Positions 37,173 to 50,428 of a stretch of 64,000 nucleotides of DNA are shown in pieces. This stretch comes from Phoronis australis. Lineage: Eukaryota; Phoronida; Phoronidae. Within the stretch, counting starts at the first letter, position 1; every line of letters begins with the position of its first letter. Made by a program: the position numbers and the translations under genes. The notes under the pieces are model-generated. The model was not told where the DNA came from. It saw nothing but the letters and a program-made list of their open reading frames with translations, and made no database searches. The stretch is taken from the NCBI GenBank assembly GCA_002633005.1, contig NMRA01000220.1, positions 1 through 64,000 on the forward strand. The letters are read 5' to 3'.

Positions 37173-40100
37173 TCACCAAGACACGACAGACTGGTATGCC
37201 TTCCCGCCTGATGTACCAAACACCATCGGATTAGCACTGACAGATGTTTCAGAACTTGACGAATCTGTACTTTGCGATTGGTCGTCTAAAGTTTGCATGT
37301 CTGTGCTTCCTCTTCGTTGAGAAGCAGCCGACGGGCTTTGTTTTCGAGATAAGTAAAGAATGAGAAAACTGTTGAGGACCAGTAAGAAGATAAGGACTAG
37401 CATGTAATACTCTTGGTGTTCCGCCATGTCGGGCGAAGCTGAAATGGAAAACAGTTAAAATGTATGGAAGCCATGTTAAGTCCGTCGAGTAGTAACGTTA
37501 AGCATAGGCCTTCTTGTAAAACATGGAGTGTTTTTTGTTTTTATTTTGGTAAGACACTAAACTAACAGTTTGATGCAAATTTAATTCCTAACTCCATAAG
37601 TCTCTGCAACAAACACGGTTTCCAGGTGTTTTCTCTTCAAGATGCAGTCTTCATTTCGGTTGGCGTTCCACCTGTCAAAGGTGCAATGCAGATTACTTAG
37701 TAACATTAGAGTTAGCGTCAAGAGTGATGTCATGGAAACGTGTAGATGCTATAAATCGGTATACCTTTTGACAAACTGAACATTCCTGCTCCAACAAGAA
37801 ATCCAATTCCATTGCTGCAGAGGAACAAACCAAAGAAAACATCCTCCAAACCAACTGGGGCTTCAAGATAGCTGAACGTTAACGCTGGAATACGCAAAGG
37901 CGTTTTTACATTTCCTGTTGTTATAGGTACGGTGCTAATGCGGTCGATTGTTCAACTTTCAGAGGTATTCACTTAAGTAAGGAGGTTCCACACAGGGCCT
38001 GCGTAGATTCGCCTTGCGAGGCGTACAGAGGACGTCGAAATATGTCTGCGTAATCATGAGATTTTTTTCTGAAGATCGGAAAGATCGGCTTAATTCTTAG
38101 CTACGCACAGGCTAGCGTTTTCGTCTAGCTGCATAGCGCAGCTTACTATCATGGAGCCTTGCAAAACTGTACATGTATTTTGGTGCTAGTCTACATAAAT
38201 CTAGCTGGATTGCTAGGCGTAAAGTAGAGCAGTGTTGGGCAAACTTGCGTAGATATTGCGTTTAGTGCTACACCGAAAGCAGGTCTTCAAGAAAAACGTG
38301 TCTAATTGCTTGGCGTTCATCTCAGCGAATTACACAGCGTACAGCAGGATTAGATCTGCGTACTCGGTATGCCGCACTAAGCAGCTCAAGGCTACGCAGG
38401 CACTAAAGAAAGGACCTCTTTCTCCCTTTTCCAATCCCAAACACATCCGTACAACGTGATTCAAATTACGTTACATGTTAAGCCTTCTATTTATTTATAT
38501 TCTCCAAAATACTTTGGTAGTTAAAGCTTCATGAGAAGTGAAGTTTGGTGCCGTTATAACAGTCATCCTGTATAGATAAGCCACCGACAATTCGAGAACA
38601 GAAATTAAAACTTCCTCAACGCTGTTTATTTTGTAAAAAGTCTTGTTGCCCTTTTGGAATAAGCTTTGAGCAAACAGGTTTTCATTAAATAGAATACAAT
38701 CTAAAAGTTCCAATTCAATAAAAGTAGCTTACTATTTAAAACCCTGTAAAATGTTGCGCTAGGAAATGACGACATTATGTTAGAGGCGCCCATGAATGAG
38801 TTCCTCTTAATCCCTCTAATATTCTTTGAAAAAAAAAGATTCCATCTCATTACCAACTCTCTTAAAAAGGTAGGCTTGCTACCCAACGGTAGTTCACGTC
38901 AAAAGTCGACTAATCCGTAAGAAATCTTATTGGCTAACCTGAGACAATCACGATTGTTTCACTCAGGCTAACGAACACATCCATTATCATGTTGTATGTG
39001 AAACTTCCGGTGGGGGATATGGTGCTGTAGTGTCGAATAAACTCCACGACGACGCTGATAATTAGACTGGCTATCAGAATTACGTTACCTACCCCTGAAA
39101 GTAAACCACGCGAACTGTTAGATGGACAATAGATACATGTAAGACTTCCGTGAAGCTCAATGGGACACTTATAAGCCCAGTTTCGGCGGTGTTGGCCCTT
39201 GGTCTTGTAACCTGGTCACGGTTGTCTCTAACAGATAAAGCGTTATTAAACCCATAACATAAATTGTAGGCCTAAAACTGGTATTTCCCAGAAGTCATGA
39301 AATGAAAACTCCGTTTAGTTACGTAGATTAACCACGTTGTTCACTGGAACCACCAGACAGCACATCGCCATATTCGCGTGTTCTCAAACGCTAAGGGGAA
39401 ACAAAGAGCAACGGCGCTAATACGACAACTGTCCTGCCAGTCGAAATGCATACATTCAATTAATCATGCGCTATCGCTACGCCATAGACGCCTCCATATG
39501 CTGATGAGCGGTGTGAGTTCCGTTGGCGCGAAAAGAAAACTTCACAGAACGCAAGATCAAGCAAGATTTCACGAGATGTCAACATATATTACAAACGAAG
39601 CACGCGATCAAATTAGCCTCCTCCACAAGAGTCTTGGGTCTACGGAACTCAGCTTTGCTTTCTGCTCTCAAGCTATTCACGTCGTTAAAAAGAAGGACCA
39701 TTGTTCATAAGCGACACCATGCAAGCGACTTTTAACTTTCCCATTGTATGCGAACTATGCAAAGCAGTGAAATGCCGATTACAACCCAGTTTGTAAACGC
39801 AACGCACTCCAATGAATGATAAGCAGACACTTCAAGTTTTTAAACTACCAGAGGTAAATTTTCCCGCCAGGAAACCTTGTGTTTAAGACTCCAGTGTGGT
39901 TAACATATACTGTTGCCTGAAGCTTGTGATATTTGGTCACCATGACTTACTAACGAATTTTAGGAACGTTGCGAAAAATTAAGCCACATATAGAGCTGAG
40001 ACGACAGTGTTAGTAAAAATGAAGGGTGTGCAGAACAAAAACACTATTTACCTATTTTTTTATAGAAGTGCGGCTCGACCTTGAATCGCCTGAACAACGG

Positions 40101-43100
40101 ATACAATACAAAGTATACAAGGGGGGTAATGAAGGCGTTTAGGACCTGTATAGACACCTGACCGATGAGAACATACTGACTGCTTCGCATCAAAGTTTCG
40201 TCGTGATCCCTTGGTATTCTGTAAGTAACGTTTCTTAAGTCCCGAGAAACAATGGCAGTCATCTGAAAATATACGCGTTTGTTGGTCAACAGTTTGATCG
40301 CTGTAAAGTCAACGTCGAGATGGAAAATGTACAGGTTTTGTTATTTGTTGGTATACGACGAAAGGTGTGATCTAGTCCTTGCCACGGGTTCATTGAGAAC
40401 ATATACTACAGGAATGAAACGTTAGCATTGGAGCGGAACGTTTGCCTCTCTCCAAAAATCATTTACCACGCAATGCAAGATTTAAGTAACTGCACATAAA
40501 AAGCCCTAACGAGTAGAATCGAAAGCTGTTGTGACAGAAGCCAAGAGTACAGAAACTTTATTCATCGTATATGACCGACATAACGCGTTTCTTCAAAGAA
40601 TATTGTTTACCCGAGTGTTTCCCATATGGACACATGCGCTTAAGTTATGCTCAAAAGGCACACGAAGGAGTACACCTGGTCGTATAAGGCACAAGCATTC
40701 TTCTAGACAAAAACACAACTTTGCTCATGCGAAACATTTTTCCCTTGTGGGTTCTACAGCACAATTTCTCACTTGTGAAATTTCATTCCTATTAGTAATA
40801 AAGAAAACAGTCTGGTTCGGCGACTTACTGCTGCAAAATCGGTTTTAATATTTTCATATAATTTCTGAAGGTTAGTACAATTTTCATTGAACCAGAATTA
40901 ACCGAAATCATTGAACTTTCCCAGTAAAACGGGTAAAATGTTAACAAATTTCAATTGAAAGAAACAAATGAAGTGTTTAAAATTATATTACAAACTGCAC
41001 AAGCATTCCCCGTAGGCGTATTGCGAGACTAGACCTGGTATATCCTTCGCAATATTCTTCTCTACATTCCGCGAGCTAAATACCTGAGAATACTGAAAAG
41101 AACATCGCTGCCTGACATGGTTTTACGAAAATGGTTCACGCATAAGCTTGTGCACCTAATTATGGATAAAGACGCAGATTCGAATATAAGCGCGTGCGCC
41201 TAATACGCTTATATACGGTAAGTCAGCAACAAAATTGTAATCGCATTGCGTTTCACCAAGACTTGCCTTACTTATCAAAGATTAAATACCAATTATTTTA
41301 CTTACCTGGGAAAGAAGGCACAAGTAAACGAGCAGCACCGCGAAGACGGGAAGCACCCGTCCAAGCTGTTTGACTGCAAACACACTCTCGATAGATATAC
41401 TTTGTTTTACTCCAAGATTCCGCCGAACTTTGCCGAGAAGGGGAGTTTTTAGATTTACCGACAGGCGTGATCTTCGCCACCGTTTTCGTAGACGCCTTTT
41501 AATTAGGAAAGCGATATCTTTCAAGACACTTCCTGAGAAATGAAAATTAAGAACGGTCTCTCACAAAAGTATCAACTATTTAAACTGCATTTCGCCCTCT
41601 TTGCGGGCTAAAAACGAAAATCAGGCATTTAGTTCTTATCAAACCGGTCTCCACATTTAATGTTTTCTGTTACCACGAAGAACATACAAGCACTCAACAG
41701 ATCAAGACGTACGTGGATTGTCTATTGGGGATGGCCACTACTGAAACTCAATAATGACGTGCTGAGCCTCAGTCAAAACTGTAGGTAAAGTCACGTGTAA
41801 CAACAAAGACCATTTCCCCCGCGTGGATACGAAACGTCACGTGTCGCCAACACAAGGCGAGATGCAGCTTCAATTTTTTGACTGAGCGTTCCTGAAAATG
41901 TATTGTTGAAATCAGTTTTCGCTCAATTGTTATCTTTCGAAAATAAACTATGACTAAATACATCGTGGAGACGATTGGATTAGTGAATTTGAACACTATA
42001 CATCCAGAGATTCCAGCCTCCCATTCACTAACGCTAGGACCTCGCTAAAAAGCAAGACTTCACGAGATTACGTGAGATATTGTCGTGCATTTTAAATTAG
42101 AACACGTGACTTTGACTAGGTTTTAGCTAGGTCCTAGCGTAGGTCCTAGCGCCTGAACGCATGCCAGCCTCCCGTTCAGTAACACTAGGACCTCGCTAAA
42201 AAGCAAGACTTCGCGAGATTACGTGAGATATTGCCGTGTATTTTAAATAAGAACACGTGACATTGACTAGGTTTTAGCTAGGTCCTAGCGTAGGTTCTAG
42301 CGTCTACTGAACGCACGCCAGGTGTACTTCTTCCGCTAGGAAAATATGTGCTGCTTGTAACCCCGTTGTTCAAACTCAAAGATGACAAGCAGTGTCCAGT
42401 TTTTGAGCCTCCCAAGCAACAATGAATCTATAGAGAACCTAACATTGGCTCTCCCGTAGAAAGGATTAATAAGGGTCGCGCCGCCAACTCTGGTGGCTAC
42501 TTTGCCGTCACGATGGCCGGGTACAGTTGCGAATACATACTTCACTCGGGTGGAAAACTAGCCCTTTAGGGAGTCGGTAGCATTGTCTCGATTTTTGGAT
42601 CAAAAGTAGTCGACGGTAGTGGAGAGAGGGGTGTCAGTATTGCATCTGATGCTGTTTTGATTCATTTGGTGTTGTCAATTTCCCGTTACATTCATCAGGA
42701 TTTTAAATGCGCAACGGCACATCCCCATCCGTTATACGGAATGGAGTCCCAAAGCATTGGGTATGCAAAGATCTTTGTTCGAAAAGCTGAGCGTTTATCA
42801 CCTCTGAAACGTGCTTGCTCTTACGTTTGGTAGCTTGTCTCACGTACAACTTTGTGCCAGCCACGAAAAGCACAACAAATAAGGTCATGCTTATTATGGC
42901 CACGACAGGTGGCGTGAAGGGNAAGACGCACGTGGATTGTCTATTGGGGATGGCCACTACTGAAACTCAATAATGACGTGCTGAGCCCCAGTCAAAACTG
43001 TGGGTAAAGTCACGTGACACAACAAAGACCATTTCCCCCGCGTGGATACGAAACGTCACGTGTCACCAACACAAGGCGAGATGCAGCTTTAATTTTTTGA

Positions 43101-46100
43101 CTGAGCGTTCCTGAAAATGTATTGTTGAAATCAGTTTTCGCTCAATTGTTATCTTTTCAAAATAAACTAAGAATAAATACATTGTGGAGACGACTGGATT
43201 AGTGAATTTGAACACTATACATCCAGAGATTCCAGCCTCCCGTTCAGTAACGCTAGGGCCTCGCTAAAAAGCAAGACTTCACGAGATTATGTGAGATATT
43301 GTCGTGCATTTTAAATTAGAACACGTGATTTTGACTAGGTTTTAGCTAGGACCTAGCGCCTGAACGCACGCCAGCCTTCAGTAACACTAGGACATCGCTA
43401 AAAAGCAAGACTTCGCGAGATTACGTGAGATATTGCCGTGTATTTAAAATAAGAACACGTGACATTGACTAGGTTTTAGCTAGGTCCTAGCGTAGGTCCT
43501 AGCGTCTACTGAACGCACGCCAGGTGTACTTGGCGCTAGGAAAATATGTGCTGCTTGTAACCCCGTTGTTCAAACTCAAAGATGACGAGCAGTGTCCAGT
43601 TTTTGAGCCTCCCAAGCAACAATGAATCTATAGAGAACCTAACATTGGCTCTCCCGTAGAAAGGATTAATAAGGGTCGCGCCGCCAACTCCGGTCACCGT
43701 GACTACTTTGCCGTCACGATGGCCGGGTACAGTTGCGAATACATACTTCACTCGGGTGGAAAACTGGCCCTTTAGGGAGTCGGCAGCATTGTCTCGATTT
43801 TTGGATCAAAAGTAGTCGACGGTAGTGGAGAGAGGGGTGTCAGTATTGCATCTGATGCTGTTTTGATTCATTTGGTGTTGTCAATTTCCCGTTACATTCA
43901 TCACTTTCTGAGGATTTTAAATGCGCAACGGCACATCCCCATCCGTTATACGGAATGGAGTCCCAAAGCATTGGGTATGCAAAGATCTTTGTTCGAAAAG
44001 CTGAGCGTTTATCACCTCTGAAACGTGCTTGCTCTTACGTTTGGTAGCTTGTCTCACGTACAACTTTGTGCCAGCCACGAAAAGTACAACAAATAAGGTC
44101 ATGCTTATTATGGCCACGACAGGTGGCGTGAAGGGCTGGGTGGGATTGATGGTTACAAACGACATCCCTAGGGCAGCAACTTCACTCAGACCAAATAATG
44201 AGTATACCCTGAAAGATAATAAAAGCAAATTTTAACATAGAAGCCTGATAATGTAGTTATGCAGTTCGCTTTGTTGTCAGTTGGAAACCCGACCTACCTA
44301 CTACAGAGAGGTGTGTAATACGCAGAATTGTTACAGACATGCTCCTCTTTTTTAGTCATACCTTGGAAACATGTAAAAAGTCATCCTCGCCCAAAACTGG
44401 CACATGCACAACTGATGACCCTATAAGATTTTAGGAAATAGCAGAGATCGTGATTTCACCTCAAATTGATAGGAGAGCGGATTCCACAATGTCCGCTTAT
44501 TCAGAGTTTGGCAAAAATAAGTGTCTTATTTTCTCAATTTCAACGATTAGCCACTTAGCGGAATACCTCATGAGCGTTCTTTTTGATTCTGTGGTTATCA
44601 CACACAATCTGTGCGTTTGTAGGGTACGTGGACCGTAGTTTTGTACTTTATTTCCAAGCGACTCTCTATTTTGAGATTTTTTGCCATTTGTCATTCTAAT
44701 GCCAATAAAAGTTTACTTTTCCATAGTGGGTTGCAATACACTCATAAAAACTGAAAATAGAATGTGGCATTTCGCTCTTCCTAGCTGGCTAAAACAAGCA
44801 GTTGAATTAGGCCTTTTACACTCATAAAATTGGCCTTATGATACTCCTTCATGGCTGTGACTGTATTCTATTTCCGTTGCCAAATAAAACATCGAAACCA
44901 TCAGCGGCTCAACAAAACCCTTCAGAGTTTATTGGAGTGTGTCAACCGTAGAAAATTGCGCCAATTCGAAAATGTACTCATTACCTGTGACTTGAGTTGT
45001 AAACGGAAATGAAATCTTATCATGGTTTTATGAGAGTAAAGGCCTAATTTGATTTTTGTATTTTTAGGCAGCAAACTGGGCGAATTCAGCTTTAAATTTA
45101 GGCCTAAACTCTTTCACTGTTTAAGATTGTGACATGTGACTGGACAGGTTTATATAAAATGTTACTTGGAAATTATTCACCTCTTCTCGTTGACGTTTTT
45201 GATACGTAGTGAAAGATGGTGGAATGATTTCCCGCCCTTTTTAAGGTTTGAAACTGACCTTATGCAGCCCGAATTTATTGAAGAATAATTTCCGTGACAC
45301 GGAATTGACATCTAGAAGAGTGCAAGTACTATTTCAAGGGCTCTGAAACGTTATATTACCATGCGAACACCTTTTCAACTATTAGAGGCTTGTTTTCCCC
45401 TTTTGCGAACGTCGCCTGCTGGACAATGAACGGGTACAGCGCTGTATTTTGTAAAGCGCCACCTATGGCTATGAGTAAAAGTGGAATGTAAAGTAAACCC
45501 TGCAAGAAATGTGAAATGTTGTGTTAAAATAGAGGTTGTTAGAAATGTTAGATATTGATTTCTTTATTATGCAGATTTTCTTGTTCTCCTTAAATCGTAT
45601 TGAAAACTGGAGAAATGTGCTTTTCGAACGAGTATCATTTCACATAAATATCCAAATCTTAATTTTGTCTGAGCTTAATTTTCCAGATACACGACGTCCA
45701 AATTGAGCCGGTGTTTTCAGATGTGTTCCGTTGTGCGTGGAACATTAGGCTTGGATTTAATTACAACTTCAAAATTCAAGTATTCAGCGTCAAACACTTG
45801 AAATCAAATGAGACAGCCACTAGAATGAAAGGCTTTGTAATAAATAGGCACTCAGGCATGCAAAAACTTACCAGCTGCCATTTACAGTCGGCTGAAATGG
45901 TCGTTCTGTTGAGTAGGGTGGCATTAGATCTGAGTAATGGAGGACAGTCGATGACTAGCAATCCAGAACCTGAATGATAATATTTATAGGTGTCTAAACG
46001 ATAATTGTAACTTTGGTACACTTTAGACTGGTATCATAGCAGAGACTAGACGGCTCATTATTGGACGCATCATAAGAAATGAAGTCGAGTATCTTAGCAA

Positions 46101-49100
46101 CGAAGGCTGGCTATATCGACTAAGGCACAGATCGGTCCCCTACTCACGACATTTTTTACGTTTAATTTCACGTTTATGTCCTCTGGATAACGGGAAGACG
46201 TTTATAATCTCACTGGGTATACAACGCTTATTAGGCATGAAGTTAAATCACGTGACTTTCCAAATAAGAAAGTCATAGTAAGGAACTTGATTTTATTTTC
46301 GGCTTGCCCGAAGTCGTCTGCGCACTTGAGGCTGGAACGTAACTATGGTACTCTACGCCATTGTAAACAAGTTTTCTGATAACACGTAAGTTTTGATGGA
46401 AAATAGTGGGGTTTTCCCTAGAATTTACCAATTAAATTAGTAACCCTTGTAGAGAATGCTCTCGGATGTTTCTAGAGTATCGGTACTTCAATACTAAGAC
46501 CAAAAAACGTTGGGCTTCAATAAACATGTTGAGTTCCTCATGTTCGGAAAACATGCCTGCATCTTCACTAATGGATTAAAAACAGAGAGTTTCCTAAAAT
46601 GTACTCATATTCCTGTACAATGCCCTGACTTAAATGGGCCTCATTTCGGCAGTGGACCACACTCTGCGCCTGGCCTACTGCTTGGTTACACACCGGCAAA
46701 GAGACAGGTTACAAGTTGCCGGGAAAGTGCATATAGACGTGGATGTCCGGAAGAAAAGGAGTTCTTACAAAACTCAATATGTTGAGAATGACACAAATAC
46801 AATTTCTTACAAATCTAGTGGCGGTCTTTCGAACAAGAGATTTGATACCATTTTCTCTCCCCCATTTACATGGAAAACGCACGTGGATTGGTTTGTTACA
46901 TCTACCAAATTGAATATTCAAGAGATGGTGGACGAAACCATGCACTCGTGTGTTACAGACGAACGATTCGGTTATAGAGAACGAAAAATTATCCCACAAT
47001 GCAGTTGTAAACTAAAAAACAACAAGGAAGAGCAAAAACAATTCTTCTTCTTGCCAAGTTAGTAAACGCGTTACACCCCGTGTAAACCGTAATAGCATGG
47101 CTGACACGAATGCTAGGAAATAATTTCATTTCCTGATTAAACATCGACGTCACACGTTGACTGCTTTCTTTATGTTAACACTTATCGCAACAAAACAAGA
47201 TTCACGGAGGAGTGATTATCATGAATAACGTTTGTGAAAACTTCACTACGTTGACCGCTGCAACCGTGCGCAATGAGTTACTGGTGTGTTCCGTGTAATG
47301 CTAGCGTGTAACTATCATGATAAATTACCTGCCAGATATATCAATGATCCGACAACAATGGACAGATATCTGCCGGTAAACCCGCAGGAGATTAAGCCAC
47401 CGAACAAGGGAAGAAAATAGCATACACCTGAAACAGAAATTTTTAGTTAAATCTTTATTCACTATGTCATTTAGATTTGGATTATTTTTGAGTCTGATCA
47501 TAACATTCTGATCTTTTGGGGTGCTGAATATATAGTAATGCTGTTTTTTTACCATATTTATTTCTTTCAAAATTGAATGTCTGTTTTCATTTATGATTTT
47601 TTATTTGTTTACAAACAAGGGCACTTTTTGGCTAAACTGAATGATTTATATCATAGCTTAAAAATATATAGTTTGTATTTCCATATACACGGACATCCGT
47701 TAGCAATCAGGCAACGGTGAGTTCCAACTATTGCTACCACCATTGTGTTTGAGAACTCTAGATGTATCGTGGTGATGTACGAACTTGCTAAAACAATTTC
47801 TTCCGTCCCCAGATGCCTGCCTCCCTCCCTGCCTGTCTACTTCCTCTTTTCCTAATGAAATATCAGTGTTAAGTCAGCATCTTCCTTATAAACATGTTCT
47901 GTACCTATCAGTTTTGCTTTAGCTTTATATTTCGCCCAGTTTCCTGGCTAAAAGCGAAAATCGAATTTGACCTTTTGCTCTCATAAAATCTGTCTCATGA
48001 TATTCCTTACCGTGAGAGGACTCTGTTTTCGTTACCAACAGGAACATCAAAACCAACAGCGAGTCAATGAAACGTTTCAGAATTTATTGGAGATGGCCAA
48101 CCCTAAAATTGCGAGTTCGTACCTGGTTCATGTACGTATTGTCCGTGACTTGTGTTGATTACAGGGATAAAATACTATCACGGTGAGAAATATTACAAGA
48201 CAGATTTTATGACAGTAAAAAGTCTAACTCGTTTTTTGTTTAAGAAAACTAAACATGAAGAAATGCTGTTTTAACTTTTTAGACAAGTGAACCATAGGCA
48301 CAGAGATTGTGTCTTTTTTAGGTGACTTGAGTGATCATAGTATTTTCTCGAAGCTGTTTTGTCTAGATTATTTGCAAACTGTTCCAATGAGTTTCCCGAA
48401 TGAAGTTTATTGGGGGCCCAAAAGGCACCGTATTTTATACCTCATCTTGAGTTTGTGTCTTACAACACTTTTACATACTTTTCGAGTTGTACAGATTGTA
48501 GTCAACGGAGGTCCTATTGACAGCAAACTGGACTAAACGCAATAAAAATTGTTGAGGTACACCTTTCGCAAAATCGGTGTTTCTAACACAAAAACAATAC
48601 AGGCCAGATTTTGACAGGAACAATGTATCCGATAGAGAGACAATCGAATTTTCCGTTGTCAAAATTCAGGTAACTGGAAAATCAAATCTCTCACAAGAAG
48701 TTGTCATTTTGAGTTCTTCAATTGCAATGATCCTTCAATTAGACCTTCAACTATTTCTTAACAAAACACAAATTTTCACGACGTAGTCTCATTGCAGTAT
48801 GACTAGCATTTGTCGAGACATGTGTAATAGGATTGTTGGATGTAAGAGGAAAAGGGTCCCCTAAGGGGGGAGGGTTATGGCTGAAAAAGGTTTGTTGCAT
48901 TCCAAGTCGCATGAAATGTGGGCGCCAACCATCCAGTCATCTCACTGTCAGATACATTGTTCATGTGAAAATCTCGCCTGCATTGTCTTTGCCTCAGAAG
49001 CACTGCTTAGCACACTTTGATACGAATTCGTGACAAGAAAATTTTTCAGACAGGATGTCTTCTACATCACCTAAAAATATAGGATAAGTTGCAAAACACA

Positions 49101-50428
49101 AATCCAGGGTGTGACATAAAATTATGTGTTTTAGGACCACCCTGAAGGTGTAACTTCAAGGAAATGTTACTGTGTACATTGAATAAGATATTACGCGTTC
49201 GAACGAATTATAATCTTTGCGAAGCCAAAACAATAACATTTTGCCTGATTTTGGTTCATTCAAATCCCAAAATTGGAATATTATGTTACCAAAAATATAC
49301 AAATACTTAGGACTAGTTCAAAGCGAGCATCTTGGTGTTCTCGTCGTGTGGAACTCCTTAAGCTACACTGAGAACTGTTCATTTAATATGACAATTTTCT
49401 TGGTATATCCCGCTTCACACAAGCGTACGGTTTTCACAAAAAACAATTTAGAGGGACATGATGCTTTTCACAACATTTTCAAGTTTCTTGAAACTCACGT
49501 GTCTAAGTAAAGTTTTATAAGACTGTCCGCCTTCATATAAGTGGTTATTTATGTATGGCATCACAGTAAGTGTAGTGTCATTTTAATGTAAACATTGCCT
49601 CGACAGTATACTTTGTCACTTTAACAAAAATACATAAGAGCAAAAACTTTCTTATCGCTTTGTAATGTGACACTTGTTCATATAATATTTTTAAAACAAC
49701 CATTAGTAAGGGGATGTTGTGAGTGAAAAAGCAAATAAGGTTGTGTGATTGCCGCACCCACTGCACTCTGATCCTGTATTGGGCCTGGACAGGTTAAGTA
49801 CCAGTAGCGGCAATGAGGAGGTATGGTGCCGCAGTATTTGCAACAATATACTAAAAATGTTTACTGCCTTTATGCTGTGTCATTAATCTCATTGCACTGG
49901 GGAAATACAGTGTGTTGAATGAGCATCATACGTTTAAAAGTTTTAACTATACTTTGGTTTGAGGCCATATTCCTTTTATGAAGTTTTTAACTGAAAAGAG
50001 GCGGTTGCAAACATACCTGTGAATAACATGGACTGAGTTTCTATTATAGAAGCCTGCATGTTAAACGTGTCGAGAAAGATCTGAAGCTCAACCAACAGAA
50101 TTGCATAAATTTGGTAGAATGCCAGCCTTTCCAGCAGGACCATCACCGACAATATGGCGAGCACTGTTTTCCTGTAGAACATCGTCGGATCCGGGACTAC
50201 TCCTAATGGGAGTTTGAAAAACGACTTCGGGAGGCTGCCAGAAAACGACACATACTCCTCCTTATTTTCCTCGGTGGAAGCACTTTCCAAAGAAGCAGGG
50301 GGTCTCTTGCTAATCAGAAGTGTTTTTGTCTCACTATGCGATCGCTGTCGTCTGAGCGAGTGTTCGTCGAGTGCCTTCTCTTGTTGGGAGTGATAAGCAG
50401 CCGTCGTGCATTTCCGGCTTTGAGACAT
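37173..50428 (-). CDS. Divergent SLC15/POT-family proton-coupled transporter-like protein, 10 exons, 632 aa
   Basis: Exons on the minus strand: 50428-50017, 47427-47329, 45969-45872, 45499-45360, 44208-44039, 41532-41306, 40262-40052, 39094-38939, 37884-37765, 37438-37173 (1899 nt; GT-AG; phases continuous). POT-family features in order: TM1 (about 88-115); GVCYFLPLFGG and GRYLSIVVGSLIYL (TM2-3); LLLIAIGGALQNTAL (TM4); SVLKDIAFLIK before TM7; VKQLGRVLPVFAVLLVYLCLL (TM7, split here); MTAIVSRDL, then ITPLVYFVLYPLF with FYKKIG (TM8-9); SYLEAPVG (TM11) and a last TM. The N-tail has ETKTLL (33-38), an acidic dileucine signal of the kind that sends SLC15A4 to endolysosomes. The ExxER motif of TM1 is VLLER (97-101): its first Glu is Val. 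That, with an unusual loop (about 172-200), sets it apart from classical peptide transporters. Subfamily not assigned. Confidence 0.85.
41704..42921. repeat. Left copy of an apparent 1.2-kb duplication (likely assembly artefact)
   Basis: This block repeats, at high identity with small indels, as 42923-44136. It runs exactly up to the single N at 42922. It includes a cut-off copy of transporter exon 5 (42832-42921) ending at the N. A contig end overlapping the next contig's start without being merged gives just this pattern. Confidence 0.8.
42020..42325. repeat. Dimer of a palindromic MITE
   Basis: Two head-to-tail units of about 160 bp, each bounded by CACTAACGCTAGGACCTCGC or a close variant and by TTTTAGCTAGGTCCTAGCG. 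They share AAGCAAGACTTC.CGAGATTA. The outer ends have CAGTA and TACTGAAC inverted. The same dimer recurs at 43238-43522 in the right-hand copy. Confidence 0.6.
42922..42922. other. Single-base assembly gap at the junction of duplicated copies
   Basis: One N stands exactly between the end of the left copy and the start of the right copy. Confidence 0.95.
42923..44136. repeat. Right copy of the apparent duplication, with intact exon 5
   Basis: Starts AAGACGCACGTGGATTG immediately after the N (left copy: AAGACGTACGTGGATTG at 41704). It carries the complete transporter exon 5 with its acceptor, so this copy is the one used in the gene model. Confidence 0.8.
44779..45085. mobile_element. MITE of the GGCTAAA / TAGCCAGCTAAAC family, copy 1
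   Basis: Starts CTAGCTGGCTAAAACAAGC and ends TTTTTAGGCAGCAAACTGGG. Inside, AGGCCTTTTACACTCATAAA and TTTTATGAGAGTAAAGGCCT are inverted copies. The centre (CATCGAAACCATCAGCGGCTC, ATTATTGGAGTGTGTCAACC-like) is shared with the copy at 47930-48262. Confidence 0.65.
47428..50016 (-). other. Transporter intron 1 (2.6 kb), otherwise featureless
   Basis: Apart from the MITE at 47930-48262, nothing coding is seen. Open frames of 60-100 codons here lack splice-consistent extensions or family resemblance. Confidence 0.5.
47930..48262. mobile_element. MITE of the same family, copy 2
   Basis: Begins TCGCCCAGTTTCCTGGCTAA and shares, in order, CTCATAAAAT.TG.CTCATGATA, CATCAAAACCAACAGCG, CAGAATTTATTGGAG, GTGACTTG.GTTGAT and ATGACAGTAAAAAGTCTAA with the copy at 44779. 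In transporter intron 1. Confidence 0.6.

Noticed and set aside
42703-42957. Partial second copy of transporter exon 5 and of a neighbouring frame (42336-42545 and 43536-43751)
   Set aside because: The exon copy is cut by the N and belongs to the apparent false duplication. The 69-71 codon frames lie in the intron and resemble no POT segment.
43917-44038. Open frame continuing past transporter exon 5 to a stop
   Set aside because: A strong donor (C|GTAAGA) at 44039/44038 splices in phase to SVLKDIAF, restoring the family sequence, so the extension is intron.
46634-47062. 142-codon plus-strand frame
   Set aside because: It lies antisense in a transporter intron, has no domain pattern and no splice context; chance frame.
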